Made by a program: the position numbers and the translations under genes. The notes beneath the pieces were generated by a model. It was not told the origin of the DNA, ran no database searches, and saw nothing but the letters and a program-made list of their open reading frames with translations. A stretch of DNA of 64,000 bases from Microbacterium suwonense (GTDB taxonomy: Bacteria > Actinomycetota > Actinomycetes > Actinomycetales > Microbacteriaceae), in contig NZ_AP027728.1 of the NCBI RefSeq assembly GCF_030296555.1, forward strand, positions 558,001 through 622,000. The letters are read 5' to 3'. This document shows, piece by piece, positions 58,790-64,000 of the stretch (within the stretch, counting starts at the first letter, position 1; each line of letters opens with the position of its first letter).

Positions 58790-60148
58790 GTGCCCGTACC
58801 CCGCCCGCTCGATGCTCTCGCGCTCGACGACCCCGCGCCGGGCGTCGTCGACGTCGAGAGTCTCTTCCTGCGTCTGCTCTCGGATGCCGAGGCCTGCTTC
58901 TGGCTGGATGCCGGGGCGGATGCTGCCGCAGGATGGAGCATCATCGGCACAGGGCGCACAGAGACCGACCCCGACACGGTGCGCGCAGTGCGCCTGACCG
59001 GTCACAGCGCAGCTGCGGACGACGAGACGGATGTGCCGTTCCGCGGCGGCTGGGTGGGCTGGCTGGACTACGAGCAGGGGGCGGCTGTGCTCGGCGCCCC
59101 GACGGTACCGCCGGGCGGCGGCGGGCGTGCCGCATGGATCGCGGTCACCCACGCGGTCGCCGTCGACCACGGCACCGGGCGCGTGGTCGTCCTCGCGGAT
59201 GCCCGTGAGCTGCGTGAGTGGCATGCGAAGGTGCGGGACGCAATAAGGTCGGGCCCGGTCTCCGATCCGCCTCCGGCACCGGCCGCACGGCATCCGGCAT
59301 CCGCCCGGCACAGCGTTGCCGCGTACATCGACCTGGTCGAGGAGTGCCGCGCGGCGATCGAACGCGGCGACGCCTATCAGCTGTGCCTCACCACCCGGTT
59401 CGCCGTGCCGAGCCCCGCCGATCCGATCGCCGTCTACCGGCATCTGCGACGGGCGACTCCCGCTCACCACGGCGGCTTGATCCGGGTGGGGCGGCGCTAT
59501 CTGCTCAGCGCGAGCCCGGAGCAGTTCCTGCGGGCTGAAGGCGGCACGGCGTCCACCAGCCCGATCAAGGGCACCCGCCCGCGCGGTGCGACGGCCGAGG
59601 ACGACGCGCGACTCGCCGAGGAGCTGCGCACGGATGCCAAGGAGCGCGCCGAGAACGTCATGATCGTCGACCTGATGCGCAACGACCTCTCGCACGCCGG
59701 CGTTCCGGGCACGGTGCGGGTGCCGCGGCTCTGGGAGGTCGAGACCTACCCGGCGGTGCATCAGCTGGTCAGCACCGTCACCGTGCAGCTGAGGGACGGC
59801 ACGCGCGTCGGTGACCTGATCGACGCGACCTTCCCTGCGGGGAGCATGACGGGTGCGCCGAAGCTGTCGGCGATGACGATCCTGAACCGGCTGGAGCAAG
59901 CACCGCGCGGCGTGTACTCCGGCTGCTTCGGCCATATCGGCCTCGACGGACGGATCGATCTCGCCATGGTCATCCGCTCCATCGTCATCGACGCAGAAGA
60001 GGCCTATGTCGGAGCGGGAGGCGGCATCACCTGGCTCTCACGCGCGAATGCCGAGGCCGCAGAGGTCGCGGTCAAGGCCCGCGCGCCCCTGGCGGCGCTG
60101 GGCGCCACAGTCCCCGCCGAGTGGGCGGCTGTCGACCAGTCGCGATAA
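58790..60148 (+). CDS. pabB: Chorismate-binding enzyme, PabB-like (aminodeoxychorismate synthase component I)
   Basis: A 452-residue enzyme making aminodeoxychorismate from chorismate for folate synthesis. Conserved parts are [66 protein letters not shown] and [20 protein letters not shown]. The anthranilate synthase (TrpE) alternative is less likely since no trp genes are near and the MRNDLS pattern is PabB-like. GTG 58790 is the first start after the palindrome; the frame upstream is antisense to dedA. No pabA-like glutaminase is adjacent. Confidence 0.82.
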   Translation: MPVPRPLDALALDDPAPGVVDVESLFLRLLSDAEACFWLDAGADAAAGWSIIGTGRTETDPDTVRAVRLTGHSAAADDETDVPFRGGWVGWLDYEQGAAVLGAPTVPPGGGGRAAWIAVTHAVAVDHGTGRVVVLADARELREWHAKVRDAIRSGPVSDPPPAPAARHPASARHSVAAYIDLVEECRAAIERGDAYQLCLTTRFAVPSPADPIAVYRHLRRATPAHHGGLIRVGRRYLLSASPEQFLRAEGGTASTSPIKGTRPRGATAEDDARLAEELRTDAKERAENVMIVDLMRNDLSHAGVPGTVRVPRLWEVETYPAVHQLVSTVTVQLRDGTRVGDLIDATFPAGSMTGAPKLSAMTILNRLEQAPRGVYSGCFGHIGLDGRIDLAMVIRSIVIDAEEAYVGAGGGITWLSRANAEAAEVAVKARAPLAALGATVPAEWAAVDQSR

Positions 60149-60201
60149 CCTGGAACATCCCTTCCTTCCGGGCCACCCCGCACCTGCAGATTGGTCGTTC
60201 C

Positions 60202-62738
60202 TTGTCCGAGCACGCGTCCGAAACCCACACCGAAGCCGCTGAGGCGATGTCCGCGCATGACATCCAGCGCAGGTGGCAGAACTACTGGGCGGAGAACGAC
60301 ACCTTCCGCGCGGGCGGGGCGGACGACGACAGGCCGCGCAAGTACATCCTGGGCATGTTCCCGTACCCCTCCGGCGACCTGCACATGGGGCACGCGATCA
60401 ACTACCTGTACCCCGACATCGTCGCGCGGTACTGGCGGCACCGCGGGCACAACGTGCTCAATCCGATCGGCTGGGACTCGTTCGGGCTGCCGGCCGAGAA
60501 CGCGGCCATCAAACGCGGAGCCGACCCGCGCGAGTGGACGTACAAGAACATCGACCAGCACAAGGCCGGCTTCCGCGGCTACGGCATGTCGTACGACTGG
60601 TCGCGCGTGCTGCACACCTCCGACCCGGAGTACTACCGCTGGAACCAGTGGCTGTTCCTGCGGCTGCACGAGCGCGGCCTGGCATACCGTAAGAAGAGCG
60701 CGGTGAACTGGTGCCCGAACGACCAGACCGTGCTCGCCAACGAGCAGGTCGTCGACGGGCGCTGCGAGCGCTGCGGTGCCGAGGTCGTGAAGAAGAAGCT
60801 CACGCAGTGGTACTTCAAGATCACCGACTACGCCGACCGGCTGCTGGACGACCTCGACCGGCTGGAGGGGCACTGGCCGCACAAGGTGCTGCAGATGCAG
60901 CGCAACTGGATCGGTCGCTCCACGGGGGCCGACGTCGACTTCCGCATCGAAGGGCGCGAGGAGCCGGTCACGGTGTTCTCCACCCGCCCCGACACGCTGC
61001 ACGGTGCCACGTTCTTCGTCGTCGCGCCTGACTCCGATCTGGCTGCGGAGCTGGCATCCGGCTCCTCTCCGGAGGTGCGCATGCGCTTCCAGGACTACCT
61101 CGACACCGTGCAGAAGCAGACCGAGATCGAACGGCAGTCCACCGACCGGCCCAAGACCGGCGTGTTCCTGGAGCGCTACGCGATCAACCCGGTCAACGGC
61201 GAGCGGTTGCCGATCTGGGCGGCCGACTACGTGCTGGCCGATTACGGCCACGGCGCCGTGATGGCCGTGCCCGCGCACGACCAGCGCGACCTGGACTTCG
61301 CCCTCGCGTTCGACCTGCCGGTCAAGATCGTCGTCGACACCACGGTCGAAGGCGGCGCGAATGCCGGCGGTGACCTGGCCGAGCTCGACCCCGTCCTCAC
61401 CCGGACGGCGCTGGTCGGCAGCGGGCGGATGACCGGATCGGGGAGCTCGACGGGCTCGACAAGGATGCCGCGATCGCGGCGACCATCCAGCGGATGACGG
61501 ATGCCGGAACCGGTCGCGCCGCGAAGAACTACCGCCTGCGCGACTGGCTGATCTCCCGCCAGCGGTTCTGGGGCACCCCGATCCCGATGCTGCACCTGGA
61601 GGACGGCTCGGTCGTGCCCGTTCCCGAGGACCGGCTGCCGGTCACCCTGCCGAGCGTGGACGGGCTGGACCTGCGGCCCAAGGGCACCTCGCCCCTGGGC
61701 GCGGCGGAGTCGTGGGTGCGCACGGTCGACCCGGCATCCGGTAAGCCGGCGCTGCGTGACCCCGACACCATGGACACCTTCGTGGACAGCTCCTGGTACT
61801 TCCTGCGGTTCCTGTCTCCGAACAGCGACCAGTTCGCCTTCGACCCCGACGAGGCCAAGCGCTGGGCACCCGTGGACGGCTACTTCGGCGGTGTCGAGCA
61901 TGCCATCCTGCACCTGCTGTACGCGCGGTTCATCACGAAGGTGCTGTTCGACCTGGGACTGGTGGACTTCGAGGAGCCGTTCTCGAACCTGGTGAACCAG
62001 GGCATGGTCATCATGGACGGCGCGAAGATGTCCAAGAGCAAGGGCAACCTGGTCGAGCTCTCCGAGCTGCTGGGCCAGTACGGCGCCGACGCGCTGCGTC
62101 TGGGGCTCGCCTTCGCCGGGCCTGTCGAGGATGACAAGGAGTGGAACGGCGTGTCGCTGGCCGGCGCGCAGAAGTTCCTCTCGCGCGCGCTGCGGGCGGG
62201 GGATGAGACCTCCAGCCCGGTCGGCGCGGATGCGGCCACGGGCGATGCCGCGCTGCGGCGGATCACGCACCGCCTGCTGGCGGACGCCCCGGGACTGGTC
62301 GAGCAGACCAAGTTCAACGTGCTGGTCGCGCGTCTGATGGAGCTGGTCAACGGCATCCGTAAGACGATCGACTCCGGTCCGGGCGCCGCCGACCCAGCGG
62401 TGCGGGAGGCCGCCGAGACGGTCGCCATGCTGCTGGAGCCGATCGCGCCGCACACCGCCGAGGAGCTGTGGGCCCGTCTGGGTCACGAGCCGTCGGTGAG
62501 TGCCGCGCAGTGGCCGGATGCCGACCCGAAGCTGCTCGTGGAGGACACCGTCACCACAGCCGTGCAGATCGGTGGCAAGGTGCGCGCGACGATCGACGTG
62601 CCCGCCGACATCTCGGATGCCGACCTGGAGGCCGCCGCCCGTGCCGATGACCGCGTGCAGCGAGCCCTGGAGGGCAAGGAGATCGTGCGCGTGATCGTGC
62701 GTGCCCCGAAGATCGTGAACTTCGCCGTCAAGGGCTGA
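60202..62738 (+). CDS. leuS: Leucyl-tRNA synthetase, one frame break
   Basis: About 845 residues. HIGH is [15 protein letters not shown] near residue 62; the zinc-like [20 protein letters not shown] loop, the editing domain ([13 protein letters not shown]) and KMSKS ([10 protein letters not shown] near residue 608) follow, then the anticodon-binding domain. The first frame ends at 61497. Adding a G in TCGGGGAG at 61440-61443 gives [20 protein letters not shown] and joins the two halves. The start is probably TTG 60202, with ATG 60247 as an alternative. It is an essential gene, so the break is taken as an error. Confidence 0.93.
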
Positions 62739-62849
62739 TCCGGTACGACCTCAGGCACAGGTCCTGCACATCCCGGCGGTCTGCAGGAGTTCTCCACACC
62801 CACCGGGATCCGGGCCTTCGGGCGGATGACGGATGCGTAGCGTGACACA

Positions 62850-63473
62850 GTGCCCGCTTCGGATCCGACAGACCAGGATGCCCCACCGCGCGCGCGGCTG
62901 AGGCTGGGGATCGGCGCCGCCGTCACGCTGGGCCTGGTGGTGCTGTCGGCTGCGGTCGGCTGGGGGATTCTGCGCGGGCAGAGCGCGCCGACGGAGGTCA
63001 TCGCCGTGGATGGCAGCGACAGCACCGGGATGAGTGTCGAAGCCGACACCGGTCTCTACGTGCACGTGCTGGGCGAGGTCAGCCGTCCCGGCCTGTACAT
63101 CCTGGACGCCGACGCGCGGCTCGTGGATGCGTTGGCGGCGGCCGGCGGCACACTCGACACCGCGGATCTGAGGGCGGTGAACCTGGCGCGCACGCTCAGC
63201 GACGGCGAGCAGATCATCGTCCCCGCAGAGGGCGAGACGGAGGCCGCGGAAGGATCGGCGGCCTCAGCGGTGGGAGCCGACGGCAAGATCGACCTGAACG
63301 CCGCTACCCAGGCCGACCTGGAGACGCTGCCGCGGATCGGTCCCGCCCTCGCGCAGCGCATCCTGGACTGGCGGGAGCAGAACGGCCGGTTCCGCGCCGT
63401 CGAGGATCTGCTGGCGGTGCCCGGAATCGGAGACAAGCTGCTGGCCGGCATCCGCGACAGGGCGCGGGTATGA
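62850..63473 (+). CDS. comEA: ComEA-type DNA-binding competence protein
   Basis: A 207-residue protein. One N-terminal membrane anchor (IGAAVTLGLVVLSAAVGWGI), an SLBB-type domain (VHVLGEVSRPGLYILDADAR) and a C-terminal helix-hairpin-helix pair (KIDLNAATQADLETLPRIGP and LAVPGIGDKLLAGI) that binds DNA. It brings double-stranded DNA to ComEC outside the membrane. The GTG at 62850 fits; the 111 bp upstream hold no gene. It overlaps comEC by four bases. Confidence 0.93.
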   Translation: MPASDPTDQDAPPRARLRLGIGAAVTLGLVVLSAAVGWGILRGQSAPTEVIAVDGSDSTGMSVEADTGLYVHVLGEVSRPGLYILDADARLVDALAAAGGTLDTADLRAVNLARTLSDGEQIIVPAEGETEAAEGSAASAVGADGKIDLNAATQADLETLPRIGPALAQRILDWREQNGRFRAVEDLLAVPGIGDKLLAGIRDRARV

Positions 63474-64000
63474 AGGATCTGCGCACCAGCCTGCTGGCGG
63501 TGATCCTGTGGGCTGTGGCACTGCTGTGCATCGGTCTGCCCTGGCTCGCCGTTCCAGTGGCGGGTTCGTGTGCGGTCGCTGCTGTGGGAGTGCTCCTGCT
63601 CTCACGGCTGACGAGCAAGCGGTTCAACGGGTTCATCGTGCTCCTGCTGCTGTGCGCCAGCGCACTCGGGACGACCGTGGCGGGGGCGTTGCCGCAGCGG
63701 GCGGTGCTCGCGGAGTCGGACGGACGCGCGGTGGAGGCGCTCGTGCAGGTCTCGTCCTCGGCATCCGTGGGGTCGGACGGACGACTGTGGTTCGACGCGC
63801 AGACGCAGCAGGTGGGCCCGCCGGGACGGATGTCGCCGCTGCGGGCTCCCGTGCGCGTGGGCGTCGATCCCGTCGATGGTGCGGACATGGGAGCGCTGCT
63901 GCGCGTGAGCGGGCAGGCGAAGCAGACCGAGCCCTCGGAGCAGGCCGGGCTCGTGATCTTCGGTACCGAGACGGAGGTCGTGACACCGGCATCCGGGATC
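63470..64000 (+). CDS. comEC: ComEC/Rec2 DNA-uptake channel, N-terminal part (cut by window end)
   Basis: 177 residues are visible. Two to three hydrophobic stretches (LAVILWAVALLCIGLPWLAV, VAAVGVLLLS, GFIVLLLLCASALG) are followed by a periplasmic OB-fold-like domain typical of ComEC N-termini. The competence domain and the metallo-beta-lactamase part lie beyond the window. ATG 63470 overlaps the comEA stop, the usual comEA-comEC pair. Confidence 0.88.
   Translation, partial: MKDLRTSLLAVILWAVALLCIGLPWLAVPVAGSCAVAAVGVLLLSRLTSKRFNGFIVLLLLCASALGTTVAGALPQRAVLAESDGRAVEALVQVSSSASVGSDGRLWFDAQTQQVGPPGRMSPLRAPVRVGVDPVDGADMGALLRVSGQAKQTEPSEQAGLVIFGTETEVVTPASGI

Noticed and set aside
58091..59935. Minus-strand 614-codon frame as a large DedA fusion
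   Set aside because: Everything upstream of 58747 is antisense to the pabB-like gene; DedA starts at the GTG at 58747.

Overview
The window is high-GC, dense, mostly core chromosome of an actinobacterium. Gene content and order (clpX, valS, ileS-folC-DUF4233-ndk, rne-rplU-rpmA-obgE-proB-proA, nadD-rsfS-tRNA-Ala, leuS-comEA-comEC), leaderless-type starts, frequent 4-bp ATGA overlaps and an ultrashort-type T-box before ileS point to Microbacteriaceae, most likely Microbacterium. This is inferred from the sequence alone.

Layout. 1-24.8 kb is core: protein quality control (clpX, an M3 oligopeptidase), two aminoacyl-tRNA synthetases (valS, and ileS behind a T-box), folate and nucleotide genes (folC, ndk), a VKOR, RNase E/G, ribosomal proteins L21 and L27, the GTPase Obg, proline synthesis (proB, proA), NAD synthesis (nadD) and ribosome silencing (rsfS). 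A tRNA-Ala(GGC) at 24685-24757 marks the start of an accessory island. The island opens with a small unknown gene, a tyrosine integrase carrying an Lsr2-like DNA-binding segment, and an excisionase-like HTH gene. It then holds two identical 2,408-bp direct repeats (27125-29532 and 43904-46311). Each repeat is an IS110-family element joined to part of an IS3-family element. Only the second copy keeps the whole IS3, with IS110 inserted inside its DDE domain.

Between the repeats lies a co-directional sugar operon: substrate-binding protein, two permeases, GH2 beta-mannosidase, GH113-like hydrolase, BadF-type sugar kinase and an ABC exporter. It is flanked by a divergent LacI regulator and a CE7 acetyl esterase. 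Together they look like a system for taking up and breaking down acetylated manno-oligosaccharides. Around it are scraps of glycerate kinase, CPBP protease, SDR and metallophosphoesterase genes. After the second repeat come a DprA-like gene, small membrane and HTH genes, and two TetR modules with clear operator repeats.

From about 52.6 kb the sequence looks like core again: a ChaA-type antiporter, a flavoprotein, a NagZ-like lipoprotein, an APP1-type phosphatase, DedA, PabB-like, leuS, comEA and the start of comEC.

A caution for any reader: about sixteen reading-frame breaks occur in this window, including in folC, rne and leuS, which should be essential. Nearly all are repaired by adding one base to a short G or C run. 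I read them mainly as consensus sequencing errors. Affected genes are annotated as single full-length genes, with the break stated.
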